From positions 1 through 64,000 of IMG/VR virus record IMGVR_UViG_3300027973_000057: 64,000 bases of DNA; one strand, 5' to 3'. The notes beneath the pieces were generated by a model, which did not search any database, was not told where the DNA came from, and worked only from the letters and a program-made list of their open reading frames with translations. The position numbers were made by a program, and so were the translations under genes. The DNA is from a virus. Shown in pieces: positions 38,632-47,022 of the stretch; the first letter of the stretch is position 1, and each line of letters begins with the position of its first letter.

Positions 38632-39261
38632 CTACGCCGTTAAATCGCCTATTAAAAGCCAAGTGTTTGTATCAATTTTTACCAATATTGCACCAGAGTA
38701 TTGTGCTGCAATCTTTTTATTCATAAACTTGCTATTAATTGTTACTCCGTTTGCTCCTTGAAAAATAACATTGCCAGAACCATTGCGAACAATCTCAACT
38801 TTTTGACCCTTAATAAATGGAACAGAACTATTTAGTGGAACTGTAATTGTTACATCAGAAGATGAGTCAACATTTAATGTTTTCCCAGCATCTGTTTTTG
38901 CAATTGTATAATTAGATAGGGTTGTCACTAAATCTGTAGCATCTCCATAATAACGCCATTCACCATTATGGTAATACTGAATTTGATTAATTACATCACC
39001 GTTATTATTTTGTCTTACAAAACAAACTACTCCATTGCTTGGAGAAGTAATTGCTGCATCTCTTGCAGTAAGGTTTTGAAAATTATTAACTCCAGCCTTT
39101 GCATTTGCAACGGTATCAAAAGTTACTACAGAACCAAATCTTTGATCTGCTGTCCATGTATATTGAGCGTTAGTATTAACTGCTCCACCCAACGCATACC
39201 AAGTCTGATTTGATGCATTATAGATATATGCTACTTTTCCATCTGAATTAATTGTTGCCAT
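38632..39261 (-). CDS. Virion fibre/adhesin component
   Basis: 209 residues. Segments YYHNGEWRYYGD and a C-terminal beta domain (DVTITVPLNSSVPFIKGQKVEI..WLLIGDLTA). The final W-L-x2-GDL-x-A matches the end of 27479-29527, so both probably share a tip fold. Near the PASTA protein gene in the same direction. Confidence 0.65.
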   Translation of the reverse strand: MATINSDGKVAYIYNASNQTWYALGGAVNTNAQYTWTADQRFGSVVTFDTVANAKAGVNNFQNLTARDAAITSPSNGVVCFVRQNNNGDVINQIQYYHNGEWRYYGDATDLVTTLSNYTIAKTDAGKTLNVDSSSDVTITVPLNSSVPFIKGQKVEIVRNGSGNVIFQGANGVTINSKFMNKKIAAQYSGAILVKIDTNTWLLIGDLTA

Positions 39262-39373
39262 CTGATGTGATCCCCAATGCTCTTAATTCTGCTTCTGTGA
39301 TTCCAGTTGATGCAACTAATTTTGCAATTCCAATTTCACGAAGTTGTTGCTCTGTAGTTTTTTCTTTAGCCAT
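39248..39373 (-). CDS. Short overlapping gene, 41 residues
   Basis: ATG at 39373 overlaps the TAA of the upstream gene (TAATG), and the 3' end overlaps the next start by 14 nt. The product (MAKEKTTEQQLREIGIAKL..) is a Glu/Lys-rich helix-forming peptide. Its position exactly fills the gap between two fibre genes, supporting translation. Confidence 0.6.
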   Translation of the reverse strand: MAKEKTTEQQLREIGIAKLVASTGITEAELRALGITSDGNN

Positions 39374-39798
39374 TATGCACCAATCTCTCTCCATGCAGAA
39401 CCTGACCATACATACATTTTAAGCGGTGTGGTATCTGAATCTACCCATAGGGCACCAGTTGATGGATTTGAAGGTTGTGATGTTTGATATGATGCCGTAG
39501 CATATTGAATATTTGTTGTAACTGCAGTTGTTGAATCAACCCAAATATATCCATTATCAATACCAGTTGGCATTGATGCTAATACAGCAGATCCAAGTCC
39601 ATCTGCCTCAATATTATCAATTCTTGTATCTAATGCTTTTATGTGTCCAACTACTGAGTTTGCAACTATGTCTGCTTCTGTAGATACCGTGGCAGATGTG
39701 CCATAATGATACAACTTAAACGCTGCTTGAATATCCGCTGCCTCATCAAGACCTGGGATTTTTGTGGGATAAACTGATCCAATATTTTCAGAAGCCAT
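39373..39798 (-). CDS. Virion surface protein
   Basis: 141 residues. YHYGTSATVSTEADIVANSVVG and SNPSTGALWVDSDTTPLKMYVWSG are modules recurrent in phage fibre/collar proteins. An extended -10 box TGGTATAAT lies 7 nt before ATG and overlaps the end of the upstream gene. Confidence 0.65.
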   Translation of the reverse strand: MASENIGSVYPTKIPGLDEAADIQAAFKLYHYGTSATVSTEADIVANSVVGHIKALDTRIDNIEADGLGSAVLASMPTGIDNGYIWVDSTTAVTTNIQYATASYQTSQPSNPSTGALWVDSDTTPLKMYVWSGSAWREIGA

Positions 39799-39806
39799 AC
39801 CTTAGA

Positions 39807-40382
39807 TTATACCACAGTAATGAATAAATGTACTGTTTGTGCTCCAGTTAAATTTGACCAAGAATTGTCAGAGTATTTGATTGCCTTTATTGTCAATGGG
39901 AGTGCTAGGTTATCACCGTCTGTAATAATTTCACCAATACTAATTGACGAAGATATTGGGTTTTGATTTAAAATGCTATATTGAATATTAAAGTTTTCTG
40001 CAGTAACAGATCCAATAAGTTCTGCGGGAACCACACTAATAAGAGGCACATTTATTTGTCTTACCCCACTTGAATTAAATGTTCCAGTATTATTTAGGCT
40101 ATGGGTATTTGGAATTAATTTAAATAGTTTTACCCACTCATTAGTTCCAGCATTATTGATATATTGATAGTAGGCCAGATAGTCTTCATGGGATTTAAGA
40201 TTGTTTATGCATAGGTCAAAAACTTTTGGTGTTTGTCCAATTGCAGTTTCGTTTGGATCTCCATTACAAATAAAAATTTGACTTCCACGATCACCTTGTG
40301 GACCAAAATCAACTTCTAGATTTATAGTTGCTGGACCACCTAAAACTGTTATTTCATCATTAGACAATAAAACATCAGGCAT
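39807..40382 (-). CDS. Virion protein, unknown
   Basis: 191 residues. The N-terminus GPATINLEVDFGPQGDRGSQIFI contains a short collagen-like GPQGDRG piece; the rest is beta-rich. It is coupled by TAATG to the BppU-N-like gene upstream. Confidence 0.6.
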   Translation of the reverse strand: MPDVLLSNDEITVLGGPATINLEVDFGPQGDRGSQIFICNGDPNETAIGQTPKVFDLCINNLKSHEDYLAYYQYINNAGTNEWVKLFKLIPNTHSLNNTGTFNSSGVRQINVPLISVVPAELIGSVTAENFNIQYSILNQNPISSSISIGEIITDGDNLALPLTIKAIKYSDNSWSNLTGAQTVHLFITVV

Positions 40383-40756
40383 TAGGATGTTGCTCCAGTA
40401 ATTTGATCTGTAACATTTAATGTTCCAGTCAACAATGTATGAACATAGTTATATGGTGTTGCATTCTTTGTAATTTCAACATCGTAGACATAGGTTGTAG
40501 AAGAACTCATAGTAGTTGAATCTCCTGGACGAATTGTACAAGTAATATAGTTTCCAACATTACCACTTGTAATAACTGCAAGGGCTTCAATTTTTGAAGA
40601 AACTCCAGCAGATCCACGGGCAGTTGAAATAGTAAATTTGGGGTTTGTATATTGAGTTAAATCAAATGTTGCACCATTAGAATCTTTAGGATAAATACGA
40701 AATTCGTAAGTGTCACCCTTATAGTATGAAATATTATATGTACCTGGAAATGCCAT
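40382..40756 (-). CDS. BppU-N-like virion protein (copy 2 of 3)
   Basis: 124 residues. YYKGDTYEFRIYPKDSNGATFDLT and the C-terminal LLTGTLNVTDQITG match the design of the copies at 34024-34422 and 44038-44415. TGGTATAAT ends 6 nt before ATG, predicting a leaderless mRNA. Confidence 0.6.
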   Translation of the reverse strand: MAFPGTYNISYYKGDTYEFRIYPKDSNGATFDLTQYTNPKFTISTARGSAGVSSKIEALAVITSGNVGNYITCTIRPGDSTTMSSSTTYVYDVEITKNATPYNYVHTLLTGTLNVTDQITGATS

Positions 40757-40763
40757 AGTTTTA

Positions 40764-41501
40764 TTATACCACGCTGACGTATATTGATTTCATAATTACT
40801 GATGAATCATAGTCAGTTCTAATTTGTGGATATGCTCCATTACCCCACATCTTTTGATCCTCAATAAATATCTGCTGAGTAACAGAAATTGGATATGTAT
40901 GCTGATATTTAAGCGATGCTACAAACTGAGATATCTCTCTATTAGAGTTTGCAAAAAATGTTCTAATCCAAACCTCAGTATTACTTGTATAAGTTGTCAA
41001 CTCAAAGTTGTAGGTAATAAAAACCTGAGCACCTTCTTTAAGTCCTTTAAAGTTTAACATTCTTGCATGATTGTTCCATAGACTTACTGTATCTTTTGGT
41101 AAATAGGTTTCATTTTGAGATTCCTCGGAATTTATGTAAACTGTAACCCATCCATCATCACCTTGAGTTACTCCAAGTCTATGCATATTTGTTAAATTAT
41201 TAAAATATGCTGCCCATCCTGCTTGCTGACCAGATGAAGATAGTGAACTAACTCCATCTTTACCATTTGCCCCTTTTTCGCCTTTAGGACCCTGTTTACC
41301 CTCTGGTCCTTGCTTTCCCTCTGGACCAGGGCTTCCGTCCTTTCCATCCCGTCCTGCAGGCCCTTGTGGACCTACTGGGCCAGGAACTGGTAAAAAGGAA
41401 AGTGTATTTTCTTGAGAAGCACCAGGTTGGCTTTGTTGCACTTGTGCTGCATAACTTGATTTTTGAGCACCAGGAAAATCCATAGATTTAGAAACAGCCA
41501 T
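40764..41501 (-). CDS. Collagen-like virion protein with beta C-terminal head
   Basis: 245 residues. Residues about 40-85 form an uninterrupted Gly-x-y stretch (GPVGPQGPAGRDGKDG and onward, including GSP, GPK and GEK triplets). A 150-residue globular C-terminus contains WVTVYINSEES and FEGLKEGAQVF-like strands. Collagen-like stalks trimerise in phage fibres. Proline or lysine in the y position is the classical hydroxylation target. Promoter TGAGATAAT ends 6 nt before ATG. Confidence 0.75.
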   Translation of the reverse strand: MAVSKSMDFPGAQKSSYAAQVQQSQPGASQENTLSFLPVPGPVGPQGPAGRDGKDGSPGPEGKQGPEGKQGPKGEKGANGKDGVSSLSSSGQQAGWAAYFNNLTNMHRLGVTQGDDGWVTVYINSEESQNETYLPKDTVSLWNNHARMLNFKGLKEGAQVFITYNFELTTYTSNTEVWIRTFFANSNREISQFVASLKYQHTYPISVTQQIFIEDQKMWGNGAYPQIRTDYDSSVIMKSIYVSVV

Positions 41502-41528
41502 GGTTAGATTATCTCATGGTTTTAAAAA

Positions 41529-43655
41529 TTATTGACTAATATACATTCCGTTTAAACGGAAAGTTGTTGATGTTGTCATATTTGCTGGATGTTGTTTTGT
41601 TAATGGTTCCCAAGTATTTGGTGTTCCATTTCCATTAGATAAACAATACATAACTCCAATTGAATTTGATCCAGCAGTTACCTTACCACCAATTTCATAT
41701 ATAGTTCCAGCGATTGTACATTGACCGAAAAGGAATCCATCATATGCTGCATTTACTGGCAATGTCAAAAAGTATTGAATTCCATTTTGACCAAAGTTAG
41801 TAACTGTTGCTAAGTTAACATCAATACTTACATTAATCATTTTTCCATTTGGAATATACCGTGCAGTTGTTGGTGTTCCTGAGTATGCAAGGTTGGTTGA
41901 TGAAAGAGTTGAGGTATATGATGTTACCGCTCCTGCAAGACCTGCAGGCCCTGTATCTCCAGTATCACCTTTTACTCCTTGAGGTCCTTGTGTTCCCGTG
42001 TCACCTTTTGGTCCTGTTAAACCTGTATCACCTTTGTCACCTTTTGCACCATTAGTACCATTTGTTCCATTAGTACCTGCTGCACCAGTTAAACCTGTGT
42101 CACCTTTAAGACCTGTTAATCCAGTATCACCCTTATCACCTTTTAATCCTTGTGGACCTTGAATTCCTTGCGGTCCTTGCAAATCTCCAGAATCAAACCA
42201 TCCTGATGAACCATATACCATTAAAGATCCATCACTTAAAAGTATGTAGGCATCTCCTAATGTTCCAGCACTTGATCCTGCTCCTGCATTGAATGCAGTT
42301 AGGTTTGCATAACTTCCAAGAACTGTAAATGAATTTCCTGCTGGTCCTTGAACCCCTTGTGGACCTTGAATTCCTTGCTCACCCTGAAGTAGTTCTGGTT
42401 TATTAAGAATTTCAGAAAGACCAGATGTTGAATTCCAGTCAGCATTAACTTGTGGAACTGCAGCGGTAGTCTGAGTTGTATTATCACTAAAAGTTAAGTT
42501 AGTAACTTCAAGATTAGGCAACTGTGCTTGTGCAATACCGTTGATAAAGAAAACACCATTATCAATTCCCATAGTTGCATTTGTTCCTAAACTCTGGTCA
42601 ATAATATTAATTGTATTTGGGCCTAAATAAACATCTGCCCAACGATGGTCAACTGTTCCAAGTGTATAAAAATTTGTTGTAGTTGGAACAATGTTACTTG
42701 CTACATTTAAAAAGTCTAGTGGATCTCCATTAAGACCTGGCTCACCCTGAATTCCTTGATCACCTTTTTCTGCAAGAGGTGTCCATGATGCATTTACAGA
42801 GCCTACTGTTGGAGGGTATCCAGGATTAAGTGGATTACCAGTTCTTACATATGTTCCGCCGTTATAATAAACAGCAATTCCTAAGTTATATGAAACACCA
42901 TTGTCGTATGCACCTACAAGAGTAAATGGACTTGCTCCATTTTCCCCTGCTGGTCCTTGAGGTAAAACAAAATGTTCGTTATCATCAATTACCCATCCAG
43001 TTAAAGAAGCAGGGTTTTCACGAACTACATAAATTTTATTTGGGTTTTCATTATCCTTTACAAAAGCCCACCAATCTCCTACTGCTAATCCCATTGGACC
43101 ACCTTGATATACTGCAAGAAATTCATCTACACTATTCCATGTACCAAGAAAATATGAAGATGCTCCATTTGTACCATCTGCACCTTTAGGAATCCATACT
43201 TCCCATTGTCCATTAACTTCATAATTAATTGGATCACCAAGTTGTCCACTTGCTTTTGCAAGATATAGTTGTCCATCTGATCCTCTAACTACTGCAATGT
43301 TTGGAAGATATCCAGACTGTGAATTGTAATTTCCTAAATAGTAAATACCAAATGGATCTCCAGCAGCACCTTGTGCACCAGAATCTCCAGGTTCTCCCTT
43401 TGCTGCTAATATATTCCAGTAGTTAGAATCAGTTGGAAGTGGAAAACTTCCACCATTTGCAACTTTAATATATGAAGAACCTTCATATGAAACTACATAG
43501 TTTAATGGATATGTTGTTCCTGCATCAAACTCTGCAGACCATAAAAAAGAAATACCATCTTCTCCATTGGCACCTGCTGGTCCCTGTGGACCAGTTGCTC
43601 CTGGTGCTCCTGGTGTACCGTCTCCGCTACTACCTATTGTAGTAAAACGTGCCAT
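41529..43655 (-). CDS. Large collagen-like tail fibre
   Basis: 708 residues. Collagen stretches lie near residues 10-35 (GTPGAPGATGPQGPAG), 85-105 and 420-440, plus a long one at about 490-580 (GLKGDKGDTG and GTNGTNGTNG units). They separate beta-rich modules such as DGISFLWSAEFDAGTTYPLNY and TVDHRWADVYLGPN. The C-terminal 120 residues are globular. Gly-x-Pro and Gly-x-Lys triplets are possible hydroxylation sites. It overlaps the upstream stop by one base. Confidence 0.8.
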   Translation of the reverse strand: MARFTTIGSSGDGTPGAPGATGPQGPAGANGEDGISFLWSAEFDAGTTYPLNYVVSYEGSSYIKVANGGSFPLPTDSNYWNILAAKGEPGDSGAQGAAGDPFGIYYLGNYNSQSGYLPNIAVVRGSDGQLYLAKASGQLGDPINYEVNGQWEVWIPKGADGTNGASSYFLGTWNSVDEFLAVYQGGPMGLAVGDWWAFVKDNENPNKIYVVRENPASLTGWVIDDNEHFVLPQGPAGENGASPFTLVGAYDNGVSYNLGIAVYYNGGTYVRTGNPLNPGYPPTVGSVNASWTPLAEKGDQGIQGEPGLNGDPLDFLNVASNIVPTTTNFYTLGTVDHRWADVYLGPNTINIIDQSLGTNATMGIDNGVFFINGIAQAQLPNLEVTNLTFSDNTTQTTAAVPQVNADWNSTSGLSEILNKPELLQGEQGIQGPQGVQGPAGNSFTVLGSYANLTAFNAGAGSSAGTLGDAYILLSDGSLMVYGSSGWFDSGDLQGPQGIQGPQGLKGDKGDTGLTGLKGDTGLTGAAGTNGTNGTNGAKGDKGDTGLTGPKGDTGTQGPQGVKGDTGDTGPAGLAGAVTSYTSTLSSTNLAYSGTPTTARYIPNGKMINVSIDVNLATVTNFGQNGIQYFLTLPVNAAYDGFLFGQCTIAGTIYEIGGKVTAGSNSIGVMYCLSNGNGTPNTWEPLTKQHPANMTTSTTFRLNGMYISQ

Positions 43656-43936
43656 TAGTTACCTGTCTCTAGTCCAGTTTTTAAAACTGAAACTTTTGAA
43701 GTATCAATATTTGAAATTGCATAAAGTGCATCTTGTCCAGGTAGTTCAATTGAAAATGCAGAACCTGGAGCAATTCTAAATCCATAATCAGATGATGTTA
43801 CACCTTCTCCACCAATATAAACATATGCTGATTCATCTGTATTTTGAATAGTAATATCCATGCCAGAGTGCACTCCGTTTGGAGTTAGGCGGGTAGCAGA
43901 AGTGCTGCTAAGTGTTGTAAGGGCGTGAGTTGTCAT
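43655..43936 (-). CDS. Small virion-associated protein
   Basis: 93 residues. The sequence (MTTHALTTLSSTSATRLTPNG..ESAYVYIGGEGVTSSDYGFRI) looks like a small beta-sandwich common at the base of phage fibres. Promoter TGATATAAT ends 6 nt before ATG (leaderless). Confidence 0.65.
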   Translation of the reverse strand: MTTHALTTLSSTSATRLTPNGVHSGMDITIQNTDESAYVYIGGEGVTSSDYGFRIAPGSAFSIELPGQDALYAISNIDTSKVSVLKTGLETGN

Positions 43937-43951
43937 GTATAGATTATATCA

Positions 43952-44038
43952 CTACTTATTTACTTTAAAAGATTTACCATCTACACGTATTACAGGCGGA
44001 AGTTCTGGTCTTGGTATACTGACTTTAACAACTGCCAT
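43952..44038 (-). CDS. 28-residue coupled peptide
   Basis: ATG at 44038 overlaps the preceding TAA (TAATG). The product MAVVKVSIPRPELPPVIRVD continues to GKSFKVNK and fills the gap between two virion genes. Pro-rich and basic. Its placement supports it being real. Confidence 0.5.
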   Translation of the reverse strand: MAVVKVSIPRPELPPVIRVDGKSFKVNK

Positions 44039-44415
44039 TAAAGTGCTCCAGAGACATCACCAATGACCTTTATGGTTCCAATTACGGGAGTCCATACGAC
44101 GGTATCAATTGTAACTTCTAGATCAAATGTTAATTCTGCAATAGCAGAGCCATAACCAGTTCCCCAGTATTGAGTTACATCAGAAGATGCTTTAACATCT
44201 ACATAACCACTATGTGTCACTACCTCTAGTTCATCAATAATGTCACCCTTTGGATCATAGGCACTTGCCCTATATGTCCAAGTAGAGGTGTTAAAATATG
44301 TTTCTTCGTCATTATCTAAAAATTCAACTCTAAGGGAAGCAGAGTCTCCTCTAACAACATTCCACTTGATCTTTACTGGATCAGCACCAAAAATATCAGG
44401 TCCACACATAGTCAT
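44038..44415 (-). CDS. BppU-N-like virion protein (copy 3 of 3)
   Basis: 125 residues. KWNVVRGDSASLRVEFLDND near the N-terminus and the ending WTPVIGTIKVIGDVSG parallel the copy at 34024-34422. TGGTATAAT lies 7 nt before ATG. First gene of the right-hand minus virion block after the terminator at 44443. Confidence 0.6.
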   Translation of the reverse strand: MTMCGPDIFGADPVKIKWNVVRGDSASLRVEFLDNDEETYFNTSTWTYRASAYDPKGDIIDELEVVTHSGYVDVKASSDVTQYWGTGYGSAIAELTFDLEVTIDTVVWTPVIGTIKVIGDVSGAL

Positions 44416-44442
44416 AAGTTTGATTATACCATTAAATTAAAA

Positions 44443-44488
44443 AAGATACTCAGGATAGGTGGGTATGAAGAGACTATCCTAAGTATCT
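44443..44488 (-). terminator. Intrinsic terminator upstream of right virion block
   Basis: On the minus strand AAGATACTTAGGATAG pairs with CTATCCTGAGTATCTT, followed by TTTTTTAA. It would end transcripts from the holin-like gene or from the promoter at 44557. Confidence 0.9.
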
Positions 44489-44556
44489 TTATAAAATTAT
44501 ATCATATCAGTATAAGTTGGACATATAAAATATCATGTTATAAAAGTTATCAAATC

Positions 44557-44585
44557 GTTATAATTAAGAATGTCCATTTTGTCAG
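44557..44585 (-). promoter_or_regulatory. Minus-strand promoter candidate before a terminator
   Basis: CTGACA, a 17-bp spacer, then TATAAC on the minus strand, with predicted start near 44550. A second CTGACA lies 22 bp upstream. The surrounding 44490-44711 stretch has no gene and is AT-rich with short TATATA runs. Confidence 0.4.
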
Positions 44586-44711
44586 GTTATAGAATAGTTT
44601 GTCAGGAATAGCGATAGTGTATACTTTAATATATATAAGAGAAAAGAACTATCTTTAAAGTTTAATATTTATATATCTTATATATTATATATAGCAAATA
44701 GGCAAATTAGG

Positions 44712-44999
44712 TTAATTGGATTTTTTAGCAATATAGTCTAACAATATATCATACATATGATCAAGTTTCTGCTTTTGCTCTTCACGAATTTTACAATCTG
44801 CTTCTTGTTGTTTTTTGATTGATTTTATTTCGTCACGCATTGAAGATCCGCCGTTAGTTTTAGTTTCGGAGCGAATATCATTTACTGCTTCTTGTATTGG
44901 GGAGATTTGGATTTTAATATACCATCGTATTCCGCCGAGAACAACTCCGCCGATGCTAAGTATTGTAAGTATAAATCCAGCCCAGTCTTGAGTGCTCAT
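44712..44999 (-). CDS. Holin-like small membrane protein
   Basis: 95 residues starting MSTQDWAGFILTIL. One N-terminal transmembrane segment (about residues 6-27) precedes a charged coiled-coil tail with a Cys. The upstream ATG at 45017 overlaps the promoter TATAAT itself, so 44999 is preferred. Size and topology fit a class III-like holin or a membrane anchor. It is not adjacent to the lysozyme gene, so the holin call is tentative. Confidence 0.5.
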   Translation of the reverse strand: MSTQDWAGFILTILSIGGVVLGGIRWYIKIQISPIQEAVNDIRSETKTNGGSSMRDEIKSIKKQQEADCKIREEQKQKLDHMYDILLDYIAKKSN

Positions 45000-45139
45000 A
45001 ACTATATTATTATACATAGCGTTTTTTATTTTTTGAAACGGTATTTAAGTCGTCGGCGAAATAGAAGTACTCCAAACCACCTTATGCTTAACAATGCTAA
45101 ACATTGGCAACTATAAGCAAGTTATGGTATTATAGACAT

Positions 45140-45340
45140 ATGTCTGACGATGTAAAATTTACTGATTTATTTAATCCTAACCAACCTAGAAGTGATAAAG
45201 AGTTAATTGAGTTTAGACTTGAAATTTGTAACACATGTGTATATTTTAATAAAAAAATGGTAAAATGTAAGAAGTGCGGATGTTTTATGAAATTAAAGTC
45301 AACTTTAAAACAAGCAAAATGTCCAATAGGAAAGTGGTGA
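45140..45340 (+). CDS. Zinc-ribbon protein, DUF6171-like (copy 2 of 2)
   Basis: 66 residues starting MSDDVKFTDLF. TTGGCA-N18-TATTAT ends 6 nt before ATG 45140, so the mRNA is probably leaderless and the longer frame is rejected. C-x2-C..C-x2-C-GCFMKLKS..CPIGKW matches 36905-37144 almost residue for residue in the C-terminus. It is followed 3 nt later by a 2OG-oxygenase-like gene. Confidence 0.75.
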   Translation: MSDDVKFTDLFNPNQPRSDKELIEFRLEICNTCVYFNKKMVKCKKCGCFMKLKSTLKQAKCPIGKW

Positions 45341-45343
45341 TTT

Positions 45344-45943
45344 ATGAAATGGTTAGATGATGTAGTTCCAAGACGCCTGGATAATTTTTTCACCCAAGAA
45401 CAAATGGATCAAGCCTATAGGTATGTTAGACAAATGGAAAAACCAAAAGCATCTGAACATACTGGATATTTTTCATCTTATATTTTTTATCCAGAAAACA
45501 TACAAAAAGAATTATTTGCAATTGTTGATAAATATGCTGAAGATGAAGGTGTTGATTTTAAATCAACTAGTCTTCAAACCCATATAGGTAGATATACGCT
45601 AGATACTGGGTTTAAACCAAAGTTAACACCACACACCGACTATGGTCTTGAGTTTCATAGTATTACTATAAGTGTTTTGTTAAAAAAGAATATTGAATGG
45701 CCTATTGGAGTTAATTTAGATAGTTGGCTTTTGAATCCTGGAGATGCCGTGATTTTTTCTGGCACAACCCAAGTTCATTGGAGACCTGCAATTGATTTTA
45801 AAGAAGGTGATTTTGTAGAATCTTTGATCATTCAAGTTACAGATCAAAGACAAAGAAAAACCAATGAAGATCAAGGCCTACAACAGAAAAAATTGCTAAA
45901 CTTTTATAACCAACTATTTGCTGATGGAAGATTGGTTATATGA
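45344..45943 (+). CDS. 2OG/Fe(II)-type oxygenase-like protein
   Basis: 199 residues. The DSBH motifs are LTPHTDYGLEFHSITISVLL (H-x-D), WLLNPGDAVIFSGTTQVHWRP (turn and distal His) and a later strand ESLIIQVTDQ. The usual C-terminal Arg partner may be Arg in HWRPAI. It forms a pair with the upstream zinc-ribbon gene, repeating the arrangement at 36309-37144. Substrate unknown. Confidence 0.75.
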   Translation: MKWLDDVVPRRLDNFFTQEQMDQAYRYVRQMEKPKASEHTGYFSSYIFYPENIQKELFAIVDKYAEDEGVDFKSTSLQTHIGRYTLDTGFKPKLTPHTDYGLEFHSITISVLLKKNIEWPIGVNLDSWLLNPGDAVIFSGTTQVHWRPAIDFKEGDFVESLIIQVTDQRQRKTNEDQGLQQKKLLNFYNQLFADGRLVI

Positions 45944-46131
45944 GTAAAGAAGATGTAATAAAGTTGATGTCTGATGTAGTTGAAAAAGAAAACATTAAGA
46001 TGGCTCAACATAGTAATGTCTCAGCCGAAATGATTGATGAGTATGTCAAACAATCTAGGCCAATGTTAGATCATTTAAATGAAAAAATATATGATGTACT
46101 TTTAAATGTTGGAATTATTAACAATGGCTGA
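45940..46131 (+). CDS. Small helical hypothetical protein
   Basis: 63 residues, helical and charged (IKLMSDVVEKENIKMAQHSN). ATGA overlap with the oxygenase gene and 8-nt overlap with the next gene indicate an operon. Confidence 0.6.
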   Translation: MSKEDVIKLMSDVVEKENIKMAQHSNVSAEMIDEYVKQSRPMLDHLNEKIYDVLLNVGIINNG

Positions 46132-46849
46132 TGACTTTATTACAATTTACTATTGCACGGATCTTTATGTTAAAAATGAAAAGTCTTATATACTAAGCAA
46201 AATGTTTTCAGATTTAATTAATGAAAAAGATCAGAATAAAAATACTGGTTCATTTTTGTCATGTCCTGCTGTAGGACCACATTTTAAAAAGACAATTGTT
46301 GCAAATAGTACAAAATACTCAGAGCATATGATTGAAGGAGATAGGATACGTCCTTTAGGTCATGATCCATATCATGTAAAAAATGTAAGACCAAGAACAC
46401 TTGGTATGGGGGCTACGTTTGAGTATCAAAGCCTTAGTATATTTTTTGCAGATTCACCACTAGAGACATTGTTTACATCTCCGTATTTTCATAAGGCTGG
46501 ATATACTCAGTATGCAAGTTTAGTCCCTGGAAAATTTGACATAGGTAGATGGTTTAGACCTTTTAATTTTGAAGTCCAGTCTTGGATAGAAGAAGGAAAG
46601 ATTATTATAAAAAAGGGTGAGCCACTTTTCTATATAAATTTTCTTACCGATAAAAAAATTGTTATGAAAGAGTTTAAGTACAATCACAAGTTTGCTGATT
46701 TTGCAGAATCACTTATCAAAACATCTTCTTTTCTTAAAGGAGAAGGTTTAGAAGGTCGATATGAGATTTTTAGCAAAAGTGATATTAGAACTAAGATTAT
46801 GGAAGAGATCAAGAATAATTTATTGGATACGCCAGATATAATACTATAA
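46124..46849 (+). CDS. Uncharacterised protein, paralogue of 25489-26223
   Basis: 241 residues starting MADDFITIYYCT at 46124. Shared design with 25489-26223: a central conserved strand region ending in KKGEPLFYINFLTDKK, matching KQGTPLVQVIPFKR. Both genes neighbour oxygenase genes. The longer frame from 46106 is not favoured. Function unknown. Confidence 0.6.
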   Translation: MADDFITIYYCTDLYVKNEKSYILSKMFSDLINEKDQNKNTGSFLSCPAVGPHFKKTIVANSTKYSEHMIEGDRIRPLGHDPYHVKNVRPRTLGMGATFEYQSLSIFFADSPLETLFTSPYFHKAGYTQYASLVPGKFDIGRWFRPFNFEVQSWIEEGKIIIKKGEPLFYINFLTDKKIVMKEFKYNHKFADFAESLIKTSSFLKGEGLEGRYEIFSKSDIRTKIMEEIKNNLLDTPDIIL

Positions 46850-47022
46850 TGAAGAAACATGAAGATAAGGCTTGGCTTGAAGAACAATATGTGGATCATG
46901 AGAAATCCTTAGATACCCTCGCACAAATGTGTAATGTAGATAAGAAAGTTATTATTCAAGCATTAAACGATTTTAGGATATACCGTAAATATGATCATAC
47001 CAAACACCCTAAGCGTTGGTAG
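46849..47022 (+). CDS. Small HTH-like protein
   Basis: 57 residues (MKKHEDKAWLEEQYVDHEKS..). The segment SLDTLAQMCNVDKKVIIQAL has the spacing of a helix-turn-helix, and a basic tail follows. TAATG coupling to the upstream gene. It overlaps the 3' end of the convergent gene at 47009 by 14 nt. Confidence 0.55.
   Translation: MKKHEDKAWLEEQYVDHEKSLDTLAQMCNVDKKVIIQALNDFRIYRKYDHTKHPKRW

Noticed and set aside
45130-45393. 87-codon minus-strand frame over the zinc-ribbon gene
   Set aside because: It is antisense to the zinc-ribbon gene, whose cysteine pattern and paralogue support the plus-strand reading.
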